A DNA stretch of 32,373 nucleotides from Candidatus Methanofastidiosum methylothiophilum (GCA_001587575.1 LNJC01000019.1:1-32373); one strand, 5' to 3'. Positions 7,594-15,817 are shown, counted from the first letter of the stretch. Program-made: numbers and translations. The notes: generated from the letters alone by a model not told the origin.

Positions 7594-8841
7594 TTAATAA
7601 CCAAATCCTCTTGCCTTCATTGCATCGACGACTCTCTCAATCGCGACAACATAGGAAGCTGTTCTCATGTCTATATTGTATTTTTCCTTTGCTTTGATTA
7701 CATCCCAGAATGCCTTTGTCATCTTTTTGTCAAGCTTCTCATAAACTTCATCAGTGGACCAATAATAGTTCATCAAGTTCTGTACCCACTCAAAATAAGA
7801 AACAGTAACACCGCCTGCGTTACATAGGAAGTCAGGCAACTGATATACTCCTTTTTTTATAAGTATTTCATCAGCTTCAGGAGTAACTGGACCATTTGCA
7901 AGTTCGGCTACCATTTTTGCTTGAATCTTATCGGCATTTTTAGCAGTTATCTGATTTTCTAGAGCTGATGGGCACAAAATGTCACATTTAAGATATAGGA
8001 GGTCTTCATTAGTAATATTTTTTGCCCCAGGGAAGTTTATAACTGATCCTGTTTTTTCTTTGTGCTCAAGAACTTTATAAGGGTCAAGCCCATACTCATT
8101 ATATATGCCTCCTTGGGAATCAGAAACAGCTATAACTTTTGAGCCTTGGTCGAATAAGAATTGGGCGATATAAGATCCAGCGTTTCCATATCCTTGTACC
8201 ACGCTAGTTGTTTTTTTAATATCCCATTTCAAGTACTTTATGTACTCTCTGATTGTGTACCATGCACCCTTTGCTGTTGCATCACCTCTACCTAAGGAAC
8301 CCCCAATGGCAAGTGGTTTTCCTGTAATAACCCCCGGAGAATAATGTTGTCGTATCTTAGAAAACTCGTCCATCATCCAACCCATTATCTTTGGATTAGT
8401 ATAAACATCAGGGGCGGGAATATCTAACTCAGGACCAATAAATTTGTAAATCGCTGCAATAAATCCTCTAGATAGTCTTTCAATTTCCCTATCGCTCATT
8501 TCTTTTGGATTGCAGATTATCCCTCCTTTTCCTCCCCCATAGGGTATATCCACAACTGCACACTTCCACGTCATCCAAGCGGCAAGTGCCCTTACTTCAG
8601 ATGGCGATACATTCCAATGATACCTTATTCCTCCTTTTGTAGGGCCTCTAGCATCATTATATTGACATCTATAACCAGTAAAAACTTTTACACTACCATT
8701 ATCCATTGTAACAGGCACAGTTACCTCAAGAAATCTCTTAGGTTTTTTCAATGCTTCGTATATTCCTTCATCAAGTTTCAGAACTTTGTTTACTTTATCA
8801 AGTTGTTTTAATACATTTTCAAAAGGATCTATGTGTTCCAT
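7594..8841 (-). CDS. gdhA: Glutamate dehydrogenase (Glu/Leu/Phe/Val family)
   Basis: The enzyme interconverts 2-oxoglutarate plus ammonia and glutamate using NAD(P)H in the cytoplasm. The 415-residue hexameric-type sequence has the substrate-binding [10 protein letters not shown] motif (Lys69), the second lysine Lys93 in MTWKCAV, the catalytic Lys105 in PYGGGKGG, and a Rossmann fold beginning VVQGYGNAG. Cofactor preference is not clear by eye. The ATG at 8841 follows an almost full-length SD, GGGGAGGT (8847-8854), with 5 nt spacing, suggesting strong translation. It is a single-gene unit; downstream comes gatD with its own promoter. The upstream region contains a long inverted repeat. With aconitase and isocitrate dehydrogenase elsewhere in the window it completes a route from citrate to glutamate. 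Confidence 0.97.
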   Translation of the reverse strand: MEHIDPFENVLKQLDKVNKVLKLDEGIYEALKKPKRFLEVTVPVTMDNGSVKVFTGYRCQYNDARGPTKGGIRYHWNVSPSEVRALAAWMTWKCAVVDIPYGGGKGGIICNPKEMSDREIERLSRGFIAAIYKFIGPELDIPAPDVYTNPKIMGWMMDEFSKIRQHYSPGVITGKPLAIGGSLGRGDATAKGAWYTIREYIKYLKWDIKKTTSVVQGYGNAGSYIAQFLFDQGSKVIAVSDSQGGIYNEYGLDPYKVLEHKEKTGSVINFPGAKNITNEDLLYLKCDILCPSALENQITAKNADKIQAKMVAELANGPVTPEADEILIKKGVYQLPDFLCNAGGVTVSYFEWVQNLMNYYWSTDEVYEKLDKKMTKAFWDVIKAKEKYNIDMRTASYVVAIERVVDAMKARGFGY

Positions 8842-8846
8842 AGAAT

Positions 8847-8897
8847 ACCTCCCCTTTAGACTGTTAATTTTTTAAGTATTTAAATCTTAGTTATATT
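8847..8897 (-). promoter_or_regulatory. gdhA: gdhA promoter and strong ribosome binding site
   Basis: The minus strand shows AT-rich TATA candidates, AATATAA at about 8891-8897 and TTTAAATA at 8877-8884, followed by GGGGAGGT (8847-8854) just before the ATG. The more distal TATA candidate would give a short leader that still includes the SD sequence. Confidence 0.45.
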
Positions 8898-8940
8898 CTT
8901 TGGCAGAAAAGGGCCCCAATTGACAATAAATACTCAAAAT

Positions 8941-8990
8941 TAATGCCATATATACAATATATCAAACTATATTTAATATTGATGGCATTA
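8941..8990. repeat. Inverted repeat upstream of gdhA
   Basis: TAATGCCAT at 8941-8949 and ATGGCATTA at 8982-8990 are perfect 9-bp inverted arms, with a second nested pair CAATAT (8955-8960) and ATATTG (8976-8981). The arms are 32 bp apart. The element sits about 70-130 bp upstream of the expected gdhA transcription start and about 54 bp after the stop of the preceding MBL gene. It could be a pair of regulator half-sites or a hairpin at the end of the lonB-MBL transcript. No poly-T tract follows it in the lonB direction. The rest of the 202-nt gap is AT-rich with a GGGCCC hexamer at 8911-8916. Confidence 0.4.
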
Positions 8991-9043
8991 TATTGCATTA
9001 TGAGATATATATAAAATGAGTTAAGCCGCACAATATTCGAAGC

Positions 9044-9688
9044 TTATATATCTTCTTCCATTAGAGTGACCATATACTTGTTAAATAAGAGATCTTTCCC
9101 GGGGAAACTTTCTCCGTGTCCTGGGAAAACTTCTTTAACTTTGATATCGCAAAGCTTTTTTAAAGATTCCTTTAGGTCTTCAAGATTTCCTGATGGAAGA
9201 TCGTATCTCCCCACGGATCCTTTGAAAACAGTGTCCCCTGAAAAAAGATAGCTTTTATATTCTTCCAAAAGACACATTGATCCAGAAGTATGTCCTGGAG
9301 TATGTATCACCTTAAGTATATACTCGCCAAGGTCAATTTCATCGTTTTCTTTTAGAGGGTTGACATCTTTATACCCCTCAAATTTTTGAGAAAATGCCCA
9401 GAAAAAAGTTTTCTCTGTTGCATTCTGTATATCAAGGTAGTCTTTCTCATGTGCATAAATTGGAACTTCAAAGAATTTATTACCACCAATATGGTCATAA
9501 TGGCAGTGAGTATTGATGATAAAATCTATTTCAAGGTCATTTTCATCTACATAGTCATATATTCTATAATTCTTATATGTTCCAGTATCAATTAGAACAG
9601 TGACATCGCTTTCCAGGATATAACAATTAGAGTCAATTCCTAATGACTCTATAAAATGAAACATTTGATCACTTGTATTCCTTATCAT
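9044..9688 (-). CDS. MBL-fold metal-dependent hydrolase (glyoxalase II-like)
   Basis: This 214-residue metallo-beta-lactamase-fold protein has the full metal-binding set: HCHYDH at 61-66, then PGHTSG, SGDTVF and FPGHGES. This arrangement is that of glyoxalase-II-like thioester hydrolases, but the substrate is not readable. Its ATG overlaps the lonB stop by 4 nt (ATGA at 9685-9688), so it is probably translated from the lonB message by coupling. The functional link to the protease is not evident. Confidence 0.88.
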   Translation of the reverse strand: MIRNTSDQMFHFIESLGIDSNCYILESDVTVLIDTGTYKNYRIYDYVDENDLEIDFIINTHCHYDHIGGNKFFEVPIYAHEKDYLDIQNATEKTFFWAFSQKFEGYKDVNPLKENDEIDLGEYILKVIHTPGHTSGSMCLLEEYKSYLFSGDTVFKGSVGRYDLPSGNLEDLKESLKKLCDIKVKEVFPGHGESFPGKDLLFNKYMVTLMEEDI

Positions 9689-11628
9689 CCTAGAGATTCT
9701 TTTAGTTTCGTTAGGTTCTTAATAAATTCTGAATTTTTATTTGCGATTAATACATAGCTCAAGATATCTTCTAGTCTCTTAACTGGAACTATCTTTATCT
9801 GCTCTCGCTTTGATTTTTCTAGGTAGACATCATCTTTATTAGATTCTGGGATAATTACCTCTTTCATTCCGCTTTCAAGCGCAGCCTCTATTTTAGCAGT
9901 GACTCCTCCTATCGGAAGAACGTCACCCCTAACGGATAAAGAGCCTGTCATGGCAACATCTTGTCTTATTGGAAGTTCTTCAAGTGCAGAAATAACTGCT
10001 GTGGCAACTGATACACTGGCACTATCACCTTCAACCCCTTCATATGCTTGAAGGAACTGGATAGTAATGTCAAAGCTAGACAAATCCTTATTCGTGTATC
10101 TCTTTATTAAAGAAGATACAATAGATATGGATTCCTTTGCTATCTCCCCAAGCTTTCCTGTAGCAATTACATTACCATGAGACTTTGAAGAAGATCTAGT
10201 TACACCAACTTCGATAGGAGTAATAATTCCGCTTCCTTCTCCTAAAACGGCAAGCCCATTTACCTTTCCTATCTGAGCGCCGGTAGAGCCAAATATTTGG
10301 TAAGCCTTTTTCCTGTCAATATAGTCATCAGCAATCTGGTGTTCAAGTGATCTTGAAAGCTTTCTTGCTTCAATGATGTGCTCAACTGTGACAATAGAAT
10401 CTCCCTTAGATAATGCAACGTCACCAGCAGCCCTCACCATTCCACCAAGTTCTCTCAATCTTAAGGTCAAGTGATTCTTTCTGTTGCTTCTCCTTCTTGC
10501 TTCTTGGACTATTTCAGCAACTGCATCCAGAGAGAAGTGAGGTATTTTTGCATCTTTTTTTACTTCTTGTGCAACAAATCTAACGATCTTCTTTATATTC
10601 TCCTCATTAGCAGGCATGGAGTTTTCCATGTAAACTTCATATCCATAACCTCTAACTCTTGAACGTAAAGCTGGATGCATGTCCCTTAATGTTTCAAGAT
10701 TTCCTGCTGCAACTAAGACAAAGTTGCATGGGACTTTCTCTGTCCTAACCATTGCACCAGAACTCATTTCGCTCTGCCCAGTTATAGGATATGCTTTTTC
10801 CTGCATTCCTGTAAGTATGGCCTGTTGCATTTGAATCTTCAGTGTTGAGATTTCATCAATAAAAAGTAGTCCTTTGTGTGCCTTGTGAATCATGCCAGCT
10901 TCTACCCTTTCATGTGCGGGAGTACCGAGTCCTCCTGATTGGAATGGGTCGTGCCTAACATCTCCAAGTAATGCTCCAGCGTGAGCTCCTGTTCCATCTA
11001 AAAACGGAGCGTGGTCCCATTTAGAATTATCTACTAACACCTTTGGAATCATGACTTGATTTTTAATCCTGAATGTCTGCATCCCAAAGAATATGATAAC
11101 AGCAAGGAACAATCCCCAAAGTAATTGCCCTTGAGTTAATGCTATAACAACAATCGCACCTATGACAAAGAAAAGTATCATTCTTTTAGTTTCTTCCTGT
11201 TTTTTTGCCATTGCTTTGTGTTCGTCGATAATGAGCCTTGCCTTACCTCTTGGAACTGTCCTTATCCTAGGAGTATTTGGATCGTCAGGATTTGGATATG
11301 CCAATATATCTTCCAAATCTTCCTTTGGAAGAAGTTCTGCCATCGCCAATCCTAACATTGATTTTCCTGTTCCAGGTTCTCCTATTAGCAATACGTTTCT
11401 TCTCTGTTTAGCTGCAGTTTTAACAATTTCAACAGCATGATCTTGGCCAATAACCTGGTCAATTAAATTCTCAGGTACTTCTATTTCTTCAGTTGTTGAA
11501 ACGTCGTAAAAAGATTTAATCTGTTCTCTTACTTTTTTTACTTCCTCAGTTATATCTACTAATTCTTCATTTTGTATATTTACTTCTTTTTTTTCTGCAT
11601 CTTGAATTGAAGATTTTTTCTTTGCCAT
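9685..11628 (-). CDS. lonB: Archaeal Lon protease, membrane-anchored LonB type
   Basis: ATP-dependent serine protease of the archaeal LonB class, anchored in the cytoplasmic membrane and facing the cytosol. Counted from the ATG at 11628 (647 residues): Walker A GEPGTGKS at 83-90, two adjacent membrane segments at about 150-185 inserted in the AAA+ domain, Walker B GLLFIDE at about 253-259, then the proteolytic domain with catalytic Ser536 (GDSAS) and Lys565+14=579 (GGVTAK), 43 residues apart as in characterised LonB. I chose the ATG at 11628 because GAGGA lies 7 nt upstream. The longer in-frame start at 11670 would place codons over the promoter TATA box. The MBL gene overlaps the 3' end. Confidence 0.95.
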   Translation of the reverse strand: MAKKKSSIQDAEKKEVNIQNEELVDITEEVKKVREQIKSFYDVSTTEEIEVPENLIDQVIGQDHAVEIVKTAAKQRRNVLLIGEPGTGKSMLGLAMAELLPKEDLEDILAYPNPDDPNTPRIRTVPRGKARLIIDEHKAMAKKQEETKRMILFFVIGAIVVIALTQGQLLWGLFLAVIIFFGMQTFRIKNQVMIPKVLVDNSKWDHAPFLDGTGAHAGALLGDVRHDPFQSGGLGTPAHERVEAGMIHKAHKGLLFIDEISTLKIQMQQAILTGMQEKAYPITGQSEMSSGAMVRTEKVPCNFVLVAAGNLETLRDMHPALRSRVRGYGYEVYMENSMPANEENIKKIVRFVAQEVKKDAKIPHFSLDAVAEIVQEARRRSNRKNHLTLRLRELGGMVRAAGDVALSKGDSIVTVEHIIEARKLSRSLEHQIADDYIDRKKAYQIFGSTGAQIGKVNGLAVLGEGSGIITPIEVGVTRSSSKSHGNVIATGKLGEIAKESISIVSSLIKRYTNKDLSSFDITIQFLQAYEGVEGDSASVSVATAVISALEELPIRQDVAMTGSLSVRGDVLPIGGVTAKIEAALESGMKEVIIPESNKDDVYLEKSKREQIKIVPVKRLEDILSYVLIANKNSEFIKNLTKLKESLG

Positions 11629-11654
11629 TAATATTTCCTCTAGAAAGACTTTAG

Positions 11655-11667
11655 CGTTTATATATAT
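11655..11667 (-). promoter_or_regulatory. Putative TATA box of the lonB-MBL operon
   Basis: The minus strand reads GATATATATAAAC, centred about 33 nt before the chosen ATG at 11628. It predicts transcription from about 11636, immediately at the SD sequence. This is in the 180-nt divergent gap with prs, which is otherwise AT-rich with no other gene visible. Confidence 0.5.
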
Positions 11668-11852
11668 CAAGCCTTTAAAAATATATCGTGCTTATAATAT
11701 AACTTAGGTATTATGATTGTTTTTTACATAGATAATTTACTAGAAAAATAATCTTACTTAAATATAAATCTATTTTTTAAAATAATTCAGAAAATATAGC
11801 ATAAAGAGAAAAATATATTAATGATTAGATATACCAAATTTAAGGTGGTATA

Positions 11853-12701
11853 ATGTTTGTTACCTCATTGTCATCTAAAGCAACTTTAGAGAAACTAAAA
11901 GGAGATTTTAAACTAATAGATTGTCACTTTGAGAGATTCCCAGATGGAGAAGGATATGTCAGATTTAATGAAAAGGTCAAGAATATTAAAGAAATTCTTA
12001 TAGTCCAATCATTATATTATCCTCAAGATGAACATATAATGCAGCTTTTTTTCATGATTGATGCGCTTCAGGATTTAAAAATTAAGACTCATGTTTTGAT
12101 TCCGTATATGGCTTATGCAAGGCAGGACAAGAGATTTAAGGACTGGGAATCCATTTCAGGGATTTCATTGGCAAAGATTATAGATCGATTTGGCCTAGAA
12201 TCAGTATATACTGTAGATATCCACGATTTGAAGATTACTAAAGCTATGGACGGAGAAAATCTATCAGCCATGCCATTAATAGCGGATTATTTGACAGATT
12301 TGAACCTAAAAGAACCAGTTATTATATCTCCGGATAAAGGGTCAGTTGAAAGGGCAAAAATCGTTGCAGATCAGATGGGGGCTGAGTTTGATCATCTTGA
12401 AAAAACTAGGCTTTCTGGGGATACTGTTGAGATAAGACCAAAAGAAATTAATACTAAGAACAGAGATGTAGCAATTGTTGATGATATAATTTCAACAGGC
12501 GGAACTATGGCGAAGGCTTGTGAAGTACTAAAAAGAGAAGGAACTTTGAAGGTATTGTCTGGAGCAACACACCTATTAATGATATCAAATGCGGAGGAAA
12601 AACTAAAGAAAGCTGGAATAGATAGAATTTTTGGATCTGATTCCATACCCTCTAAATTTTCAGACATATCTATTGCCAAAATTATTGAAGAAATATTTTA
12701 G
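11853..12701 (+). CDS. prs: Ribose-phosphate pyrophosphokinase (PRPP synthetase)
   Basis: Makes 5-phosphoribosyl 1-diphosphate from ribose 5-phosphate and ATP, the precursor for purines, pyrimidines and, in this window, the HisG reaction. The 282-residue sequence has the FPDGEGYVRF motif, the YMAYARQDKRF ATP-binding loop, DIHDLKITK, and the PRPP-binding DDIISTGGTMAKA loop. It is shorter than bacterial enzymes, as usual for archaea. The ATG is preceded by AAGGTGGT with 3-5 nt spacing. An XRE-CBS regulator gene follows 8 nt downstream, so the two form an operon. Confidence 0.96.
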   Translation: MFVTSLSSKATLEKLKGDFKLIDCHFERFPDGEGYVRFNEKVKNIKEILIVQSLYYPQDEHIMQLFFMIDALQDLKIKTHVLIPYMAYARQDKRFKDWESISGISLAKIIDRFGLESVYTVDIHDLKITKAMDGENLSAMPLIADYLTDLNLKEPVIISPDKGSVERAKIVADQMGAEFDHLEKTRLSGDTVEIRPKEINTKNRDVAIVDDIISTGGTMAKACEVLKREGTLKVLSGATHLLMISNAEEKLKKAGIDRIFGSDSIPSKFSDISIAKIIEEIF

Positions 12702-12709
12702 GAGATTAG

Positions 12710-13255
12710 ATGATTGATCTTGGTGAAGTAAAAAAGTTAAGGAAAAAATTTGGGATTACCCAAAAAGAGTTGGCAGTGAAAGCTGGAGTTACCCAAGCAT
12801 ATATTGCTAAACTTGAGAATAAGCAGATTGATCCTAAACTCTCTACTTTTAACAAGATATTATACGCCTTAGAAGAGCTAAGAGCACGGATGAAAAAAAT
12901 ACAAGATGTTATGGTATCGCCAGTAATATTCGTCCATCCAAAAGACAAGGTAAGTGATGCCATAACAATAATGGCAAGATACAATATATCCCAGCTTCCT
13001 GTTTTAAGAAACGGTACGCCCGTGGGAAGTCTGTCAGAAAAATCTCTCGTAAAAAAACTTGGAATTGGAAAAATTTGTGAAAAGCCTGATCTTACCGTAT
13101 CAGAAATTATGGATGAAAGCTTTCCTGTTGTATCAAAGGAACAAAGTTTTGTCGAAGTTTATACCCTATTAAAAGAAAATCAAGCAGTACTTATTGAAGA
13201 AATGGGAAGAGTTGTAGGAATAATTACTAGGGCAGATATCCTCGACAAGATATAG
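12710..13255 (+). CDS. XRE-type HTH regulator with two CBS domains
   Basis: A 181-residue protein with an N-terminal helix-turn-helix of the Xre/Cro type (about 6-60, FGITQKELAVKAGVTQAYIAKLEN) and two CBS motifs (about 62-115 and 124-180). CBS pairs usually bind adenine nucleotides, so this is likely a ligand-responsive DNA-binding regulator. It lies 8 nt after prs with GGAG before its ATG and is expected to be cotranscribed. A role in sensing AMP, ATP or related nucleotides and controlling prs or other genes is an inference. Confidence 0.9.
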   Translation: MIDLGEVKKLRKKFGITQKELAVKAGVTQAYIAKLENKQIDPKLSTFNKILYALEELRARMKKIQDVMVSPVIFVHPKDKVSDAITIMARYNISQLPVLRNGTPVGSLSEKSLVKKLGIGKICEKPDLTVSEIMDESFPVVSKEQSFVEVYTLLKENQAVLIEEMGRVVGIITRADILDKI

Positions 13256-13316
13256 CCTTTATTAATAGTTAATTTTAAAAACAAATGTTCATTCCATAGG
13301 GAAAAGGAGGTTATAT

Positions 13317-13766
13317 ATGCCAATAATTAATTTTAATATTACAAAAGCCGAAGTAGAAAAGAAAAAATTGGAGAAAGTACCTGAAGGGCCTGTGAGTTTC
13401 ACGCAAACACCAAATATTGTCTCAATAAAAGAGATACAGATGTCTGGACCTGGAGGAAGACTAAACGTTTTAGATGTTGAATTCAACTTCCTTTCAAACT
13501 ACGACCCTGATGTAGGTGCTGCAAGCATAAGGGGAAACGTTTACTACCAAGAAGGAGAAGAGTTCAGAAAAAAAATTCTTGAACAGTGGGAAGGTAAAAA
13601 ACCACTAGACACTGCATTTTTTGATGAAGTCATAAACGGAATAAACTCAAAATGCTATGTATTTTCAATGATGCTAATAAAGGAACTTGGACTTCCAATA
13701 GCAACACCATTCAGATATAGTGCTTCTCCAGATGCTGCTAAGGCCGAAAAGCCAAAAAAGAAGTAA
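13317..13766 (+). CDS. Conserved hypothetical protein, possibly SecB-like fold
   Basis: I do not recognise this 149-residue protein with certainty. It is acidic-basic mixed, soluble, has no membrane segment, and ends in a lysine/alanine-rich tail (about 135-149). The middle reads like alternating long beta strands (about 28-80) followed by a helix ending in LIKELGLPIATPF. That order loosely recalls SecB-type or archaeal SecB-like chaperones, but the resemblance is weak. It has a very strong SD (AGGAGG at 13305-13310, 6 nt spacer), suggesting abundant expression. The 3' side carries T-rich tracts, then the promoter of the methyltransferase fusion. Confidence 0.7.
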   Translation: MPIINFNITKAEVEKKKLEKVPEGPVSFTQTPNIVSIKEIQMSGPGGRLNVLDVEFNFLSNYDPDVGAASIRGNVYYQEGEEFRKKILEQWEGKKPLDTAFFDEVINGINSKCYVFSMMLIKELGLPIATPFRYSASPDAAKAEKPKKK

Positions 13767-13776
13767 TACTTCTATA

Positions 13777-13803
13777 ATTTATTTTAAACTTTTTCTTTTA
13801 ATT
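13777..13803 (+). terminator. T-rich terminator after the conserved hypothetical gene
   Basis: A run of T-rich segments including TTTTTCTTTT starts about 10 nt after the stop at 13766. Archaeal termination commonly occurs at such tracts without a hairpin. Confidence 0.4.
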
Positions 13804-13840
13804 TAAAATTTAATGCTTTTATTATTAAAGATTAAATAAT

Positions 13841-13859
13841 TGGATGGTCTAGCCATCCA
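13841..13859. promoter_or_regulatory. Operator-like palindrome upstream of the methyltransferase fusion
   Basis: TGGATGG at 13841-13847 and CCATCCA at 13853-13859 are perfect 7-bp inverted arms around a 5-bp spacer. The palindrome is centred about 24 bp upstream of the TATA box (13870-13878), roughly -49 from the predicted transcription start, where archaeal activators often bind. It could also be a hairpin in the tail of the previous transcript, though it lies about 75 nt after that stop and past the T-tracts. Confidence 0.45.
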
Positions 13860-13869
13860 TGAAAAAGCT

Positions 13870-13878
13870 TTTATAAAT
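13870..13878 (+). promoter_or_regulatory. TATA box of the methyltransferase/corrinoid fusion gene
   Basis: TTTATAAAT is a close match to an archaeal TATA box and is preceded by a purine-rich GAAAAAG element. It predicts a transcription start near 13899 and a leader of about 48 nt. Confidence 0.55.
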
Positions 13879-13900
13879 TAATAAGAAGGAACAATCGGGT

Positions 13901-13929
13901 TAGTTAACCTAATTTTATTTGGTTGGCTA
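13901..13929 (+). promoter_or_regulatory. Leader stem-loop before the methyltransferase fusion
   Basis: In RNA, 13901-13909 (UAGUUAACC) can pair with 13921-13929 (GGUUGGCUA) over 9 bp, counting two G-U pairs, with an 11-nt loop. The stem begins at about the predicted transcript 5' end and finishes 4 nt before the SD sequence AAGGAGG (13934-13940). It could protect the 5' end, or affect ribosome access. It resembles no riboswitch class that I recognise. Confidence 0.35.
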
Positions 13930-13947
13930 CATAAAGGAGGAGATTAT

Positions 13948-15702
13948 TTGGCATTAAGAGAAATGACACCATATAGAAGATTCATGTCCGCTATGACTGG
14001 CGGCCGTGTTGATAGAACACCTGTAATGGTTCTTTCTAACTTTTGTAAAGAATTAATGGCTTCAACAAACGTTACTTGGCCAGCATGTCAGACTGATTCA
14101 AAGGTTATGGCACAATTTCAGGCAGGAAGATATGAAGTATGGGGACTAGATGTATTGATATCACACAACGATTTAGTATCCGAAGCAACAATGCTCGGAG
14201 CAGAAATTGACCTTGGAACAGACCTTAGACATCCCTCAGTATTAAAGCATGTACTTGAAAATACTGATCCAACAAAATACAACATGCCAAAAGATGTTGT
14301 ATCTAAGGGAAGAAATCCAATTGTTGAAGGTTCTGCTAAGATTTTAGTTGAGAAATATGAAGGACTTGTTCCAGTTCTAAGAACAGTTACCGGTCCAATG
14401 ACAATTGCAGGTCACCTTTTTGGTGTTGACAGGATTTTAATGTGGTCAAAACAAGAAGAAAAGAAATTTGAAGCTTGTCTTGATATATGTACAGATCTCT
14501 GTATAGAAATCATCAGAAACTCTGCAGACTCGAGCGGAGTAGATGGATACTACATGCCTGACCCGACAGCATCAGGAGATTTACTTGATCCAAAAGATTT
14601 CCAGTACTTCCTCGAACCAAGATATAAGAGAATGACAAAGGAAACAAAAGATGTTGTTTCAATGTTACACATTTGTGGCGATACAAGAGGATATATGGAC
14701 AGGATCCCACACTCTGGATTTGATGCGTTCTCATTTGAGGCTCCTGGAACTTCTGTTAAGGAAGCAGTAATGGGTCTTGGAGACAGGGTTACACTAGTTG
14801 GAAGTTTGGAAACAATCCCCGTCGTTATGATGGGTAAGCCTGATTATGTTTACACACAGTCATTAAGAGATATCGCAGATGGGGTAGATATACTTGCACC
14901 TGCATGTGGTACACCGCCAATGACTCCAAATGCAAACATAAGGGCAATGGTAGAAGCATGTGAGCCAAAAAAGGTCAAGAGAAAAGTTGTCGCGCTAAGC
15001 AAAGAAGAAATCATAAAGAAATACACACCAGCAAAACCTGAACTTGCAGAAATTACAAGGGCAGTTATGGTAGGAGATGCCGTAACAACTGAAAATTTAG
15101 TAGTAGCAGCTCTTAAGAAAGGAGTTAAACCAATTGATCTAGTAGAAGAAGCTTTGTTACCTGGTGCAATTGGAGTAGCAGAGATGTACGATGGCGGTTA
15201 TGCCTTCGTTCCTGAGATATTACTCGCTGCAAATGCCATGAAGAAGGGTATCGGCCACTGTCAGAGTGCAATGGGAAATGTAAAGCCAAAGGGTAAAATT
15301 ATAATGCACGTTGCATTCGGTGACGTACATGCCATTGGAAAAGACATTGTGAAATCAATCTTAACTGCAAAGGGATACCAAGTAACGGATCTTGGTGCAA
15401 GTGTACCATGGGAGAAAGTAGTGGAAGCTGCAAAGAAGGAAAAGCCTGACGTTGTATCTGGAACTGCATTAATGACAACAACAAGAACTGCATTCCCAAG
15501 AGTAGTTGAACTTATGAAGAAGGAAGGTTTAGAGATTCCATTCATAGTTGCAGGTGGAGCAGTTGACCCAGCATACGCAGAAACAATGGACTATGCAATA
15601 TACTGTAAAGGACCAGGAGATGCCGAGCCTGTCTTTGAAGGTATAAGAAAAGGCAAGAAGTGGCAACAGATCAGAGAAGAAGAACACAAGAAATACAAGT
15701 AA
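13948..15702 (+). CDS. Methyltransferase/corrinoid-protein fusion (methyl:coenzyme M type)
   Basis: One 584-residue chain joins two proteins usually made separately. Residues 1-345 are a UroD-fold zinc methyltransferase of the MtaA/MtbA/MtsA class, with zinc ligands His241 and Cys243 (HICGD) and Cys320 (APACGTPP). Residues 350-445 are the helical cap of a corrinoid protein (MYDGGYAFVPEILLAANAM) and 448-572 the B12-binding domain, with DVHAIG at 459-464 supplying the cobalt-ligand His461. It should transfer methyl groups between a methylated compound, the bound corrinoid and coenzyme M. Methylated-thiol use is suggested by known methanogen fusion proteins but is not proven by sequence. The start is TTG at 13948, 7 nt after AAGGAGG. 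The gene has its own promoter and T-rich terminator. Confidence 0.9.
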   Translation: MALREMTPYRRFMSAMTGGRVDRTPVMVLSNFCKELMASTNVTWPACQTDSKVMAQFQAGRYEVWGLDVLISHNDLVSEATMLGAEIDLGTDLRHPSVLKHVLENTDPTKYNMPKDVVSKGRNPIVEGSAKILVEKYEGLVPVLRTVTGPMTIAGHLFGVDRILMWSKQEEKKFEACLDICTDLCIEIIRNSADSSGVDGYYMPDPTASGDLLDPKDFQYFLEPRYKRMTKETKDVVSMLHICGDTRGYMDRIPHSGFDAFSFEAPGTSVKEAVMGLGDRVTLVGSLETIPVVMMGKPDYVYTQSLRDIADGVDILAPACGTPPMTPNANIRAMVEACEPKKVKRKVVALSKEEIIKKYTPAKPELAEITRAVMVGDAVTTENLVVAALKKGVKPIDLVEEALLPGAIGVAEMYDGGYAFVPEILLAANAMKKGIGHCQSAMGNVKPKGKIIMHVAFGDVHAIGKDIVKSILTAKGYQVTDLGASVPWEKVVEAAKKEKPDVVSGTALMTTTRTAFPRVVELMKKEGLEIPFIVAGGAVDPAYAETMDYAIYCKGPGDAEPVFEGIRKGKKWQQIREEEHKKYK

Positions 15703-15705
15703 ATT

Positions 15706-15735
15706 ATTTTTTATTCTTTTTTTAATTAATTTTTC
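15706..15735 (+). terminator. T-rich terminator after the methyltransferase fusion
   Basis: Successive T-runs (TTTTTT, TTCTTTTTTT, TTTTT) begin 4 nt after the stop at 15702, as expected for an archaeal oligo-T terminator of a well-expressed gene. Confidence 0.55.
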
Positions 15736-15772
15736 ATACATTTTATTCTAGATTAGGATACGCTCTCAAAAA

Positions 15773-15785
15773 CTTTTTATATTTA
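15773..15785 (+). promoter_or_regulatory. Putative TATA box of the F420H2:NADP oxidoreductase gene
   Basis: TTTTTATATTTA is centred about 39 nt before the ATG at 15818. It predicts a start near 15805 and a short leader that contains AGGTTGAT as SD sequence. Confidence 0.45.
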
Positions 15786-15817
15786 GACAAGTATAATTTA
15801 TTTTAAGGTTGATTTAA

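Noticed and set aside
11629-11670. Longer lonB start giving 14 extra residues
   Set aside because: The extension covers the TATA box (11655-11667) and has no SD sequence, whereas the ATG at 11628 has GAGGA 7 nt upstream.
13898-13909. Small GGTTA/TAACC hairpin competing with the leader stem
   Set aside because: As RNA it would keep only about 4 bp with a 4-nt loop, too weak to call a switch.
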